From: Xylophilus sp. Leaf220
GTDB taxonomy: Bacteria; Pseudomonadota; Gammaproteobacteria; Burkholderiales; Burkholderiaceae_C
DNA length: 64,000 nucleotides
Assembly (NCBI RefSeq): GCF_001421705.1
Contig: NZ_LMKO01000024.1
Location: forward strand, 136,458 to 200,457
Reading direction: 5' to 3'
Shown: piece after piece, positions 18,682 through 27,588 of the stretch
Layout: every line of letters starts with the position of its first letter
How positions within the stretch are numbered: position 1 is the stretch's first letter
Translations under genes and position numbers: made by a program
Notes under the pieces: model-generated
Databases searched by the model: none
Told to the model about the DNA's origin: nothing
What the model saw: the letters and a program-made list of their open reading frames with translations, nothing else

Positions 18682-19791
18682 ATGTTTGCCCCCCTTCAGA
18701 ACGACACCTTCCTGCGCGCCTGCCGGCGCCAGGCCACCGACCACACCCCCGTCTGGCTGATGCGCCAGGCCGGGCGCTACTTGCCCGAGTACCGCGCCAC
18801 GCGGGCCCAGGCCGGCAGCTTCATGGGCTTGGCCACCAACCGCGACTACGCGACCGAGGTCACGCTGCAGCCGTTGGAGCGCTATCCGCTCGACGCGGCC
18901 ATCCTCTTCTCCGACATCCTCACCGTGCCCGACGCGATGGGCCTGGGCCTGTCGTTCCAGCTGGGCGAGGGACCGAGGTTCGCCCATCCGGTGCGCGACG
19001 AGGCCGCGGTGGCCGCGCTGGAAGTGCCCGACATGCACAAGCTGCAGTACGTGTTCGACGCGGTGTCGTCGATCCGCCGGGCATTGAACGGCCGGGTGCC
19101 GCTGATCGGCTTCTCGGGCAGCCCCTGGACGCTGGCCTGCTACATGGTCGAGGGCGCAGGGTCCGACGACTACCGGCTGGTCAAGACCATGCTCTATGCC
19201 CGTCCCGACCTGATGCACCGGATGCTGGCCGTCAACGCCGACGCGGTGGCGCAGTACCTCAACGCCCAGATCGACGCCGGCGCGCAGGCGGTGATGGTCT
19301 TCGACAGCTGGGGCGGGGTGCTGGCCCATGCGGCCTTCCAGGAGTTCAGCCTCGCCTACACCGCCCGGGTGCTCGCCCAGCTGAAGCGCACCGGCCCCGA
19401 CGGGCAGGACGTACCCCGCATCGTGTTCACCAAGGGCGGCGGCCTGTGGCTGCAGGACATGGCCACGCAGCTCGATTGCGAGGTGCTGGGCCTGGACTGG
19501 ACGGTGAACCTGGGGGCCGCCCGGGTGGCGGTCGGCGGGGCCGTGGGCGGCCCGGGCAAGGCCCTGCAGGGCAACATCGATCCCAACGTGCTGTTCGCCC
19601 CGCCCGCGCAGATCGACACGCAGGTGGCACGGGTGCTGGAGAGCTTCGGCCGCCCGCACACCGACACCACCACCACCGGCCCCACCCACATCTTCAACCT
19701 GGGCCACGGCATCAGCCAGCACACGCCGCCGGACCATGTGACGGCCCTGGTGGAGGCGGTGCACCGGCATTCGCGCCGGCTGCGCGCCTGA
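18682..19791 (+). CDS. hemE: Uroporphyrinogen decarboxylase
   Basis: 369 residues. The N-terminal [16 protein letters not shown] signature and [17 protein letters not shown] signature of HemE are complete, as is [13 protein letters not shown] near the end. It converts uroporphyrinogen III to coproporphyrinogen III in haem synthesis, in the cytoplasm. The ATG at 18682 follows a CACAAT-like -10 by about 15 nt. A GC-rich stem-loop (CGGGGGCC 19797-19804 / GGCCCCCG 19818-19825) just after the stop may end transcription. The gene is followed by about 1 kb of non-coding DNA with DnaA boxes and then priA. Confidence 0.97.
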   Translation: MFAPLQNDTFLRACRRQATDHTPVWLMRQAGRYLPEYRATRAQAGSFMGLATNRDYATEVTLQPLERYPLDAAILFSDILTVPDAMGLGLSFQLGEGPRFAHPVRDEAAVAALEVPDMHKLQYVFDAVSSIRRALNGRVPLIGFSGSPWTLACYMVEGAGSDDYRLVKTMLYARPDLMHRMLAVNADAVAQYLNAQIDAGAQAVMVFDSWGGVLAHAAFQEFSLAYTARVLAQLKRTGPDGQDVPRIVFTKGGGLWLQDMATQLDCEVLGLDWTVNLGAARVAVGGAVGGPGKALQGNIDPNVLFAPPAQIDTQVARVLESFGRPHTDTTTTGPTHIFNLGHGISQHTPPDHVTALVEAVHRHSRRLRA

Positions 19792-20848
19792 TGCCGCGGG
19801 GGCCGCACGGTACACAGGGCCCCCGACCGGTGCACCCCACGCATCCGGCATGCGCTGTTATGCACAAAAAAAGCCATACCGCAGCGCAGCACGGCACTTT
19901 TCGTTATCTGCCGGGCACATCCCCGGTGCGTTTCGCAAGTGGTTGATTCATAAGGAATTCGCAAGCTGCTTTTTTGGCAGGCATCCTAGGAAGAGCAAGG
20001 TTTCATGCGGGCTGGCGGCGATCGCCACGAAGCTATCAACAAAGTTATCCACAGAAAATCGGGACTGTCGCGCAAAGCCCTTTCGAATCAAGGACTTAGC
20101 TCCTTCTCCAGAGGAAAGACGGGATGTTCGGCGCGTAGATCTCCAAAAGCTGCCGTTCGTCGGCCGGTCGGCTGCTTTTCAGACCCTTCGCATGGAGGCA
20201 GCAACCCCTTCACCCACCCGCAACCCGCGCCGTTGCTGGGCCTGGTGCTACCTTCCCTGACAGACCGTCACGCTGACGATGCCGAAACGGGCCTGTCAAG
20301 CAAAAAATTGCGGTCCGAAGGCTTGCTTATGCACACGAACCATGAAAGTGCTTTTTTCGGGCATTTCCAGGGCCCATCTCCACCGCGGCGTCCGGATGCA
20401 CTCGTAAGTGCTTGATTCGTATGGATTTGTTGCGATGCCTCTTTCGCAGGCAAAACGTGTAAAGCCATGCGGGGCGCGGGCTTAGCACGGCTCGACACGT
20501 CCTATCAACAAAGTTATCCACATAAGGACGGCACAACATCCGGATAGCGGAAAAGCGATGGTGGATGCGATCCGGCGCGCAGTAGGCCGCATCGAAGGCC
20601 CCGGTCTTGTGCACAGGCTGGACCCGGCGACTGGGGCACAATGGAGCGCCCCCTGCTATCAGATTGCACCTGCAGTTCGGCATGGCAAGCTGTTGATATG
20701 GAACACTATTTTCATATCCGGCAGACCCGGGGCCGGCGGCGACGCCCTTGCGGCGATGCGGCCCCGTCCCCACCCTCGGACAGTCTGTCAACAAAGTTAT
20801 CCACAGAAACGGCTTTTCCGTGCCGAAAAGTGCTTCTAAATCAATCCC
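19792..20848. other. Non-coding hemE-priA region with five DnaA boxes in a periodic tandem layout
   Basis: About 1,057 nt, visibly AT-richer than its neighbours, with no ORF of convincing codon use. Perfect TTATNCACA boxes, all in the same orientation, start at 19858 (TTATGCACA), 20045 (TTATCCACA), 20327 (TTATGCACA), 20514 (TTATCCACA) and 20797 (TTATCCACA). Spacings are 187, 282, 187 and 283 nt, so the layout repeats every 469-470 nt. The three TTATCCACA copies share a longer 18-mer, TCAACAAAGTTATCCACA. Candidate roles are a replication origin, a DnaA-titration or DnaA-reactivating site, or DnaA control of priA. No dnaA, dnaN or rpmH lies in the window. Confidence 0.8.
19858..20522 (+). repeat. 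Diverged tandem duplication (period 469 nt) carrying paired DnaA boxes
   Basis: Unit 1 runs 19858-20053 and unit 2 20327-20522. Without gaps, the following line up at exactly +469: TTATGCACA (19858/20327), AAGTG-TTGATTC-TA-GGA (19937/20406), TGC..TTT.GCAGGCA ending 19983/20452, and TATCAACAAAGTTATCCACA (20034/20503). The DNA between these blocks has largely diverged, which implies an old duplication with selected islands. Confidence 0.7.
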
Positions 20849-22987
20849 TTGGAACACGCTCTGCAAAACCCGCTCGAAGTCGGTACCGGCGCCGTCGTAT
20901 CGGTGCTGGTGCAGACCCCCGCCCACAGTGCCATCGCCGGCCCCCTGAGCTACCGCGCCGCAGGCCCGTTGGCCCCGGGCACGCTGGTGCGGGTGCCGTT
21001 GGGCAGCCGGGAAACGCTGGGGATCGTGTGGGACGCGGCAGAAGCCGCAGGCCTGCCGCCCGCGACCGCTCTGCGGCCCCTGTCGGCCGTGCTGGACGCC
21101 CTGCCGCCGCTCGGGCCCGGCTGGCGCCGGATGGTGGAGTTCGCCGGGCGCTACTACCAGCGCGGCGCCGGCGAGGTGGCGCTGGCCGCCCTGCCGCCGG
21201 CCCTGCGGGCGCTCGACCCGGTACAGCTGGCGCGCCGGCTCAAGCGCAGCCCGGGTACCGCAGCCGAGATCGCATTTGCTCCTGAAACCATAGCACCCAG
21301 CCGGGAGCAGGCCACGGCCATCGCCCGATTCGGTGCGGAAACCGGCCCGTTCCTGCTGTTCGGTGCCACCGGCAGCGGCAAGACCGAGGTCTACCTTCGC
21401 TGCGTGCAGGACGCGCTGCAGGCCGACCCGCTGGCTCAGGCGCTGGTGATGGTGCCCGAGATCAACCTCACCCCGCAGCTGGAAGAGCGCTTCCACGCCC
21501 GCTTCCCCTCCACCGACTCCGACGGCGCACCCGCGGTGGTCTCCATGCACAGCGGCATGACGCCGCCGCAGCGGCTGCGCAGCTGGATCGCGGCGCACAC
21601 CGGCCGCGCCCGCATCGTGCTGGGCACCCGGATGGCGGTGTTCGCCTCGATGCCGCACCTGCGGCTGATCGTGGTCGACGAAGAGCACGACCCGAGCTAC
21701 AAGCAGCAGGAAGGCGCCCGCTATTCGGCCCGCGACCTGGCGCTGTGGCGCGGCCGGGAGGAAGGCGCCAAGGTCATGCTGGGCTCGGCCACGCCGTCGC
21801 TCGAGAGCTGGCACGCCAGCCGCCCGGCCACCCCGGACGACCCGGGCGGCCGCTACGCCCGGCTGGAGATGCCGGCCCGCATCGGCGCCGGTGCGCTGCC
21901 CCGGGTGCGGCTGGTCGACATGAACCACCAGCCCAGGCGCGCGGTGGTCTCGCCGCCGCTGCTGGCCGCCATCGGCGAGCGCGTGGCCCGGGGCGAGCAG
22001 GTGATGGTCTTTCTCAACCGGCGCGGCTACGCCCCGGTGCTGCACTGCCCCGACTGCGGCTGGAAGAGCGACTGCCCGCACTGCAGCGCCCACCAGGTGT
22101 TCCACAAGATCGACCGCACCCTGCGCTGCCACCACTGCGGCACCACCTCGCGGGTGCCGCGCGGCTGCCCGGCCTGCGGCAACGTCGACATCGCCCCGCT
22201 TGGCCGCGGCACCGAAAAGCTGGAGGAGCACCTGTCGGAGCTGCTGGAAGGCATCCGCCGGCCCGACGGCGGCCGGGTGCGCATCGCGCGGATCGACGCC
22301 GACACCACCCGGGCCAAGGGCGCGCTGGAATCGCAGCTGGCCCAGGTGCACGCGGGCGACGTCGACGTGCTGGTCGGCACCCAGATGATCGCCAAGGGAC
22401 ACGACTTCCGCCGCATCACCCTGGTGGCCGCGGTGAACCCGGACGGTGCCCTCTTCTCCAGCGATTTCCGCGCGCCGGAGCGTCTCTTCGCGCTGCTGAT
22501 GCAGGCCGGCGGCCGCGCCGGGCGCGACGCCGCCCACAGCGCAGGCAGCGAGATGTGGATCCAGACGGTGCACCCCGCGCACCCGATCTTCGCGGCCCTG
22601 AAGGCCCACGATTTCCCCGCCTTCGCCGCTCAGCAGATCGACGAGCGCCGCTCGGCCGGCATGCCCCCCTTCGCCGCCCAGGCCCTGGTGCGGGCCGAAG
22701 CGCGGACCCAGGAGGTGGCCCAGGCCTTCCTCACCGCCGCCCGCCAGGCCGCGACGGATGCCGGCCTGGACGCCACCGGCGAGGTGGTCGCCTTCGGCGC
22801 CGTGCCGATGGCGATGCAGCGCGTCGCCAACGTCGAGCGCGCCCAGATGCTGCTGGAGAGCTCGTCGCGCGGCGCCCTGCAGCGCTTCCTGGCCGCCTGG
22901 CAGCCGCTGCTGCACACCACCCGCGCCGACCCGGCGCACAAGGGTTTGATCCGCTGGGCGGTGGACGTGGATCCGCTGGCGATCTAG
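20849..22987 (+). CDS. priA: PriA, primosomal replication-restart helicase
   Basis: 712 residues from the TTG at 20849; no ATG occurs between the in-frame stop at 20837 and the conserved region, and a GTG at 20903 is an alternative start. Walker A is ATGSGKTEVYL, Walker B VDEEHDPSYKQQEG. Two zinc-binding clusters appear as CPDCGWKSDCPHC and CHHCGTTSRVPRGCPACG, then the helicase motif GTQMIAKGHDF. PriA reloads the replisome at stalled forks. It lies directly after a DnaA-box array; the last box (20797-20805) is only 44 nt before the start, so DnaA might control this promoter. Residues near nt 21271-21300 may overlap a degenerate dispersed element. Confidence 0.95.
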   Translation: MEHALQNPLEVGTGAVVSVLVQTPAHSAIAGPLSYRAAGPLAPGTLVRVPLGSRETLGIVWDAAEAAGLPPATALRPLSAVLDALPPLGPGWRRMVEFAGRYYQRGAGEVALAALPPALRALDPVQLARRLKRSPGTAAEIAFAPETIAPSREQATAIARFGAETGPFLLFGATGSGKTEVYLRCVQDALQADPLAQALVMVPEINLTPQLEERFHARFPSTDSDGAPAVVSMHSGMTPPQRLRSWIAAHTGRARIVLGTRMAVFASMPHLRLIVVDEEHDPSYKQQEGARYSARDLALWRGREEGAKVMLGSATPSLESWHASRPATPDDPGGRYARLEMPARIGAGALPRVRLVDMNHQPRRAVVSPPLLAAIGERVARGEQVMVFLNRRGYAPVLHCPDCGWKSDCPHCSAHQVFHKIDRTLRCHHCGTTSRVPRGCPACGNVDIAPLGRGTEKLEEHLSELLEGIRRPDGGRVRIARIDADTTRAKGALESQLAQVHAGDVDVLVGTQMIAKGHDFRRITLVAAVNPDGALFSSDFRAPERLFALLMQAGGRAGRDAAHSAGSEMWIQTVHPAHPIFAALKAHDFPAFAAQQIDERRSAGMPPFAAQALVRAEARTQEVAQAFLTAARQAATDAGLDATGEVVAFGAVPMAMQRVANVERAQMLLESSSRGALQRFLAAWQPLLHTTRADPAHKGLIRWAVDVDPLAI

Positions 22988-23018
22988 CGGGCGGCGCCAG
23001 CTACAGGCACCCACCACC

Positions 23019-23076
23019 TTGCTACAAAATAAATAGCTGCTAGCCGGCGAAGTACGCCGGCTACAGCCATTTTTTC
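23019..23076 (+). repeat. Dispersed element copy acting as terminator between priA and the AEC gene
   Basis: Full-length copy: TTGCTACAAAATAAATAGC, then a stem-loop AGCCGGCG (23042-23049) / CGCCGGCT (23055-23062), then ACAGCCATTTTTTC. On the plus strand the hairpin followed by a T-run looks like a Rho-independent terminator for priA; on the minus strand the AT-rich left part follows the same hairpin, so it may also end the AEC transcript. The AEC stop codon adjoins the element. Confidence 0.7.
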
Positions 23077-23077
23077 T

Positions 23078-24034
23078 TCAAACCCGCCACGCCACCGCCG
23101 CCGAAAAGCTCAGGAACGCCAGCACCGTCGACACCAGGATCACCCGGGCGATCCGCCCGTTGTGCGCACCGAAGCGCTCGGCCAGCATCGACACGTTGCT
23201 GGCGCTGGGCAGTGCGGCCACCAGCACCAGCGCCGTCAGCGCCAGCGGCTCGAGCGGCGCGCCGAGTGCCGCCGCCGCCGCACCGGCGCACAGCACCAGC
23301 GCCGGATGCAGCAGCAGTTTGGCCAGCGCCAGCAGCACCGGGCCGCGCCACGGCGCAGGGCCCGCCGCACCGTCCATGCCCGCACGGGCCAGCACCGCTC
23401 CGATGGTGAACAGCGCCACCGGCGATGCCGCGTCCGACAGCAGCGCCACCGTCTGCTCCAGCGGCCGCGGCAGCACGAAGCCGGCGGCCGAGGCGCCGAT
23501 GCCGAGTGCGATCGACCACGGCATCGGGTTGGTCGCCATGCCGCGCAACGCCCGCCGCAGCGCCGCCAGCGCGCCCGCAGCGCCCGCGCCGTCCAGGCGC
23601 GACAGCGCCACGCAGAGCGAAGTGGTCAGCACCATGTCGATCGCCATCGTCTGGATCACCGGGCCGGCCGCCGCGGGCCCGAGCAGCGCCGCCAGCAGCG
23701 GCACGCCCATGAAGCCGGTGTTGGGAAACGCCGCCACCAGCGCGCCGAAGGCCGCATCGTTCCAGCCGACGCCCGCGCGCCGCGACATCGCCACCACCAG
23801 CCCCACCATCAGGCCGGCGCAGGCCAGGTAGACGGCTGCCACCCGCAGGTCGAGCAGCTGGTGGATCGGGGTGCGCGCGCCGAAGCGGTAGAGCATGCAG
23901 GGCAGCGCGAAGAACAGCACGAAGCCGTTCAGCCCCGGGATCGCCGCCAGCGGCAGCAGGCCGCGCCGCGTCGCCAGCCAGCCGCAGAAGATCAGCGCGA
24001 AGAACGGGAAATTGACGGCGAGGATGGCGAGCAC
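23078..24034 (-). CDS. AEC (auxin efflux carrier) family permease
   Basis: 318 residues, almost entirely hydrophobic, with about ten membrane helices in two halves. AFPNTGFMGVPLL is the conserved AEC motif in the middle of the first half, and PSASNVSMLAERFG near the C-terminus repeats it. Family members export or import carboxylates such as malate or malonate, and auxin in plants; the substrate here is unknown. The start is taken as GTG 24034 because the upstream frame is poor in codon use; no ATG is available nearby. A strong minus-strand terminator lies 62 nt upstream of this start, suggesting the gene is controlled through its leader. Confidence 0.85.
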   Translation of the reverse strand: MLAILAVNFPFFALIFCGWLATRRGLLPLAAIPGLNGFVLFFALPCMLYRFGARTPIHQLLDLRVAAVYLACAGLMVGLVVAMSRRAGVGWNDAAFGALVAAFPNTGFMGVPLLAALLGPAAAGPVIQTMAIDMVLTTSLCVALSRLDGAGAAGALAALRRALRGMATNPMPWSIALGIGASAAGFVLPRPLEQTVALLSDAASPVALFTIGAVLARAGMDGAAGPAPWRGPVLLALAKLLLHPALVLCAGAAAAALGAPLEPLALTALVLVAALPSASNVSMLAERFGAHNGRIARVILVSTVLAFLSFSAAVAWRV

Positions 24035-24095
24035 TGCGCGATTCTCGCAGCGGGCCCGCCCGGCCGGCCGGCCCGGCGTGCCGCCGGCGACAGGC

Positions 24096-24124
24096 AAAAA
24101 AACGGCCTGCACAAGGCAGGCCGT
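24096..24124 (-). terminator. Rho-independent terminator in the leader of the AEC gene
   Basis: Read on the minus strand: ACGGCCTGC, loop CTTGT, GCAGGCCGT, then seven T. The perfect 9-bp stem with a T-run is the clearest intrinsic terminator in the window. The only minus-strand gene it could affect lies downstream (AEC, start 62 nt away); the upstream side holds no minus-strand gene before 24421. It therefore ends either a small RNA or a leader transcript. Confidence 0.8.
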
Positions 24125-24420
24125 GAAGAGAGACACCCCAAAACAATCTACGGATGCACCGCCGGCCCCCACGGCAGCGATGCGCCCGCCACCCCCTGCC
24201 CGGCTCGCCACCCCGGCTCCTGGGAGCCCGGACAGTCCGCCTGTGCAGCGGGTGCAGGTGGACTTTAGGCCGGCGGTCCCGGCGCGGGAAGCGATGAAAA
24301 CGCGGCTGCTTATCCGGTGTGCACATAAGGCCGCCCGCATGCACCCACTGCAGCAGCCCTTGCGATAAGCCCCTAGAGTCGCCATCTTCCCTGCGCATCC
24401 AGCGCAGACGAGGATCCGAC
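24125..24420 (-). other. Possible structured leader or small RNA upstream of the AEC gene
   Basis: About 300 nt between divergent genes. On the minus strand several stems can form before the terminator, for example GTCC-CCTG / CAGG-GGAC around 24235-24263 and CCGGGCTCC / GGAGCCGG around 24211-24230. No known riboswitch consensus (TPP, glycine, SAM, cobalamin, fluoride) was recognised. No clear promoter was found on the minus strand; on the plus strand TAGAGT (24374-24379) could be the -10 of the dioxygenase gene. Confidence 0.35.
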
Positions 24421-25299
24421 ATGACGCACACCGCACCCGACAGCCGCCTGCCCACCTACTTCATCTCCCACGGCGGTGGGCCGTGGCCGTGGATGCGCGA
24501 CCGCATGGGCGGCACCTACGACCTGCTGGCCGCGTCGCTGCAGGACATGCCGCGGCAGCTGGGCCGCACCCCCGCGGCGGTGCTGGTGGTGTCGGGCCAC
24601 TGGGAGACCGATGCGGCCTATGCGGTGATGGCATCGGCCCGGCCGCCGATGCTCTACGACTACGGCGGCTTCCCGCCGCACACCTACCAGGTGCAGTATC
24701 CGGCGCCGGGTGCGCCGGCGCTGGCCGAGCAGGTGCGGGACCTGGTCGCCGCCGCCGGCCTGCCGGTAGGGCTGGACCACCGGCGCGGCTTCGACCACGG
24801 CACCTTCTCGCCGCTGGCCGTCGCGTTTCCGGCGGCCGACGTGCCGGTGCTGCAGCTCTCGATCCGCAGCCACTACGACCCGGCCGAGCACCTGGCGCTG
24901 GGCCGGGCGCTGGCGCCGCTGCGCGACCAGAACGTGCTGATCGTGGGCAGCGGCCTGAGCTACCACAACCTGCGGCATTTCGGGCCGCAGGCGCGCGACG
25001 TGTCGCGTGCCTTCGACGACTGGCTGGAGCGGACGCTGGTGCAGACCGACCCGGCCGCCCGCAGCGCGCACCTGCTGCACTGGGACGCCGCCCCCGCCGC
25101 CCGCATCGCCCATCCGCAGGAAGACCACCTGGTGCCGCTGATGGTGGCGCTCGGCGCGGCCGAGCAGGAGGCGGCGGTGCGGGTCTACCACGAGGACGCG
25201 TTCATGGGCGGGCTTTCGGTGTCGAGCTTTCGCTTCGGCGCCGCGCCGGGCGATGCGGGCGCGGCCACGGCGGCCGCCCCGGCGCTGGCCGCCGCCTGA
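24421..25299 (+). CDS. Class III extradiol dioxygenase, DODA/YgiD type
   Basis: 292 residues. The N-terminal FISHGGGPWPW holds the first conserved His; VVSGHWETDAAYAV, GFDHGTFSPLAVAFP and SIRSHYDPAEHLALG carry further His and Asp ligands of the LigB-type metal site, and HPQEDHLVPL is the C-terminal motif. The family includes 4,5-DOPA dioxygenase (YgiD) and cleaves catechol-like rings using non-haem Fe(II) or Zn. The physiological substrate is unknown. Start ATG 24421 is unambiguous. It is followed by a pirin gene, itself a cupin with dioxygenase relatives, 56 nt downstream, so the two may be co-transcribed. Confidence 0.87.
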   Translation: MTHTAPDSRLPTYFISHGGGPWPWMRDRMGGTYDLLAASLQDMPRQLGRTPAAVLVVSGHWETDAAYAVMASARPPMLYDYGGFPPHTYQVQYPAPGAPALAEQVRDLVAAAGLPVGLDHRRGFDHGTFSPLAVAFPAADVPVLQLSIRSHYDPAEHLALGRALAPLRDQNVLIVGSGLSYHNLRHFGPQARDVSRAFDDWLERTLVQTDPAARSAHLLHWDAAPAARIAHPQEDHLVPLMVALGAAEQEAAVRVYHEDAFMGGLSVSSFRFGAAPGDAGAATAAAPALAAA

Positions 25300-25355
25300 C
25301 CCGCGCGGCCGACACCTCCGCCGCAACCGTACGCACCGACTTCGGATCCATCGCC

Positions 25356-26453
25356 ATGCCCCACGACACCCCCGCCCATCCCGTCCTCGCCGTGAAGCCG
25401 CTCGGCTTTCCGTGGGAGACGGCCGACCCGTTCCTGTTCTGCGTCTACCACGACGACGCCTATCCGCAGGCCACGCCGCAGATGGGCCCCGCCGCCTCGC
25501 TGGCCGGCCGCGACATCGGCCAGGACTTCAGCCGCAAGGACGGCTGGAGCATGTACCACGGCGAGACGGTGCCAGGCTTTCCGGCGCACCCGCACCGCGG
25601 CTTCGAGACGGTGACCATCGTGCGCAAGGGCCTGGTCGACCATTCGGATTCGCTGGGCGCGACGGCGCGCTTCGGCCAGGGCGACGTGCAGTGGCTCACC
25701 GCCGGCGCCGGCGTGGTGCATGCCGAGATGTTCCCGCTGCTCGACGCCGCGCGGCCCAACCCGCTGGAGCTGTTCCAGATCTGGCTGAACCTGCCGGCGC
25801 GCAGCAAGATGTCGCCGGCGCATTTCACGATGCTGTGGTCGCATGCGATCCCGCGCCGGGTGTTCGCCGACGACGCGGGCCGGAGCACCGAGGTGGCCGT
25901 GATCGCCGGCCGTATGGCACCGGCCGCGGATGCCGTCGCCGCCGCCACCGATGCGCTGGAGCCGCTGGCCCCGCCGCCCGATTCCTGGGCCGCCCAGGCC
26001 GATGCAGACGTCGCCATCTGGACGGTCCGCATGGCGCCCGGCGCCCGCTGGACGCTGCCTGCTGCGGCAGGAGCCAATACCAACCGCAGGCTGTATTTCT
26101 TCAAAGGCGACGGCGTGGCCGTGGGTGGCCAAACCATCGGTTCGCATGCCGCGATCGCGCTGCACCCCTCGGTGCCGGCGGAACTGCACAACATCGGCGG
26201 CACCGAGGCCGAATTCCTGCTGCTGCAGGGCCGGCCGATCGGCGAGCCGGTGGTGCAACACGGCCCCTTCGTGATGAACAGCCAGGCCGAGATCCGCCAG
26301 ACGGTGGACGACTACCGCCGCACCCAGTTCGGCGGCTGGCCGTTCGCCGACACGGCACCGGTGCACGGGCGCGACCCGGCCCGGTTCGCGCGGCACGGCG
26401 ACGGGCACGAGGAGCGGCCGGCGCCGGTGGCCACCGAGCCCCAGCCGCGCTGA
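25356..26453 (+). CDS. Pirin family protein
   Basis: 365 residues with two cupin barrels. The N-terminal barrel contains the pirin metal motif PHPHRGFETVTIV and the later His/Glu ligands in GAGVVHAEMF; LFQIWLNLPARSKM is the pirin signature. The C-terminal domain is a degenerate cupin. Bacterial pirins have quercetinase activity or bind metabolic enzymes; the exact role is unknown. About 80 residues longer than many pirins because of a spacer and a C-terminal tail. Near nt 26068-26107 there is a short lower-GC segment that slightly resembles the dispersed element, but the match is weak. Confidence 0.9.
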   Translation: MPHDTPAHPVLAVKPLGFPWETADPFLFCVYHDDAYPQATPQMGPAASLAGRDIGQDFSRKDGWSMYHGETVPGFPAHPHRGFETVTIVRKGLVDHSDSLGATARFGQGDVQWLTAGAGVVHAEMFPLLDAARPNPLELFQIWLNLPARSKMSPAHFTMLWSHAIPRRVFADDAGRSTEVAVIAGRMAPAADAVAAATDALEPLAPPPDSWAAQADADVAIWTVRMAPGARWTLPAAAGANTNRRLYFFKGDGVAVGGQTIGSHAAIALHPSVPAELHNIGGTEAEFLLLQGRPIGEPVVQHGPFVMNSQAEIRQTVDDYRRTQFGGWPFADTAPVHGRDPARFARHGDGHEERPAPVATEPQPR

Positions 26454-26469
26454 GGGCGCTTGCCCGTAT

Positions 26470-27588
26470 TCAGGAGATGAAGCGCCCGTCCTTCGCCAGC
26501 ATCGAGATGTCGGTGTACGAGGTGCCGAACTGGCGGCCGCCGGTGTAGTCGAGCTTGTAGTTGCCGTAGGCCAGCGGCCCGTCGCGCAGCGCATCGGCGA
26601 TGGCCGCGGCGGTGGCGGTGCCCTTGGTGCGGGCCAGCGCATCGGTATACGCCCGGCCCAGCAGGAAGCCCTGGTAGGTGAGGTAGTTCTTCGGCGCGCC
26701 GGCCGCGGCCAGGGCGGCTTCGTAGTCGCGCATCAGCGGGCTGGTGCTGGCGAACGGGTTGGGCACCACCTGCGAGACGATCAGGCCCGAGGCGCTCGAG
26801 CGCACCGACTCCACCAGCCCGGGCGTCGCGCCTTGCGACAGCAGGTAGATCGAGCCGGGATAGATGTGCGCCTGCTGCAGCTTCTCCAGCAGCAGCTTGA
26901 CGCCGGCGCCGGCATACACCATCACCACGAAGCTGGCCTTCGAATCGACGAAGGCCTTCAGCACCGCGTCGGCGTTGGAGCCGTCGGGCGCGGCCGCCGC
27001 CGAGCCCTTGAAATCGAGCTTGTTCTCCTGCGCCGACAGCTTGGCGCTCTCGACCCACGAGGCACCCGCCGGCACGTCGGTGTGCACCACGAACACGCTC
27101 CGGTGCGAGATGGTGGAGCCATGCCGAACCATGTTCTTGACCTCGTCGCCGTAGCTGGCGCACGAGAAGAAGGTCCAGTCCTGCCGGACCTTGCGGACGC
27201 TGTCGTCGCCGGTCAGGGCGAAGAGCGGAACCTTGCGCTCCTCGCAGTAGGGCATCACTGCCTTGGCGACGCCGGTACCGGTCACGCCGATGACCGAGAC
27301 CACCTTTTCCTGCTCGACCAGCCGCCTGGCATTCTGCAGGGCGGTGGGGCCGTCGAGCTTGTCGTCGAGCGTCACCAGCTCCAGGTGCCGTGCCGGGTTC
27401 TTGCGGTTGGCATGGTCCAGCGCAGCCTTGATGCCCTGGGTGTACATGCCGCCCATCTCGCCGAAATTGCCGGAAAGCGCGACCGTCTGGCCGATGCGGA
27501 CCACCTCCGCGGCCCGGATACCGGTGGACAGGAGTGGCAGCGGTGCGAGCGCGGCGGCGCGAACGAAGGTACGGCGACTGAACGACAT
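26470..27588 (-). CDS. ABC-type branched-chain amino acid-like substrate-binding protein, Tat-exported
   Basis: 372 residues. The N-terminus SRRTFVRAAALAPLPLL fits a Tat signal (S-R-R-x-F-x-R) and is followed by a cleavage region GIRAAEV. The mature part matches the Peripla_BP_6 fold: IGQTVALSGNFGEMGGMYTQG, LDDKLDGPTALQNARRLV, VIGVTGTGVAKAVMPYCEE. Such proteins bind amino acids, amides or aromatic acids for LivHMGF-type ABC importers. No permease or ATPase genes are adjacent, so it is an orphan receptor. Convergent with the pirin gene. Confidence 0.87.
   Translation of the reverse strand: MSFSRRTFVRAAALAPLPLLSTGIRAAEVVRIGQTVALSGNFGEMGGMYTQGIKAALDHANRKNPARHLELVTLDDKLDGPTALQNARRLVEQEKVVSVIGVTGTGVAKAVMPYCEERKVPLFALTGDDSVRKVRQDWTFFSCASYGDEVKNMVRHGSTISHRSVFVVHTDVPAGASWVESAKLSAQENKLDFKGSAAAAPDGSNADAVLKAFVDSKASFVVMVYAGAGVKLLLEKLQQAHIYPGSIYLLSQGATPGLVESVRSSASGLIVSQVVPNPFASTSPLMRDYEAALAAAGAPKNYLTYQGFLLGRAYTDALARTKGTATAAAIADALRDGPLAYGNYKLDYTGGRQFGTSYTDISMLAKDGRFIS

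Noticed and set aside
19850..20839. Four short open frames in the hemE-priA gap
   Set aside because: Codon use is unlike the neighbours, they overlap DnaA boxes and each other, and none shows a recognisable motif or ribosome site.
19792..20848. Calling the region the chromosomal origin outright
   Set aside because: No dnaA, dnaN or rpmH is near, no AT-rich unwinding element was clearly defined, and GC skew was not computed. It is listed only as a candidate.
21271..21300. Dispersed element inside priA
   Set aside because: Only TTGCT and ATAGCACC remain; the match is too weak to claim.
24125..24420. Known riboswitch or housekeeping RNA (6S, SRP, RNase P)
   Set aside because: No conserved core of these RNAs was found in either strand.
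26068..26107. Dispersed element inside the pirin gene
   Set aside because: A short lower-GC stretch with TTCTTCAAA resembles one end, but the arms and AT box are not aligned.
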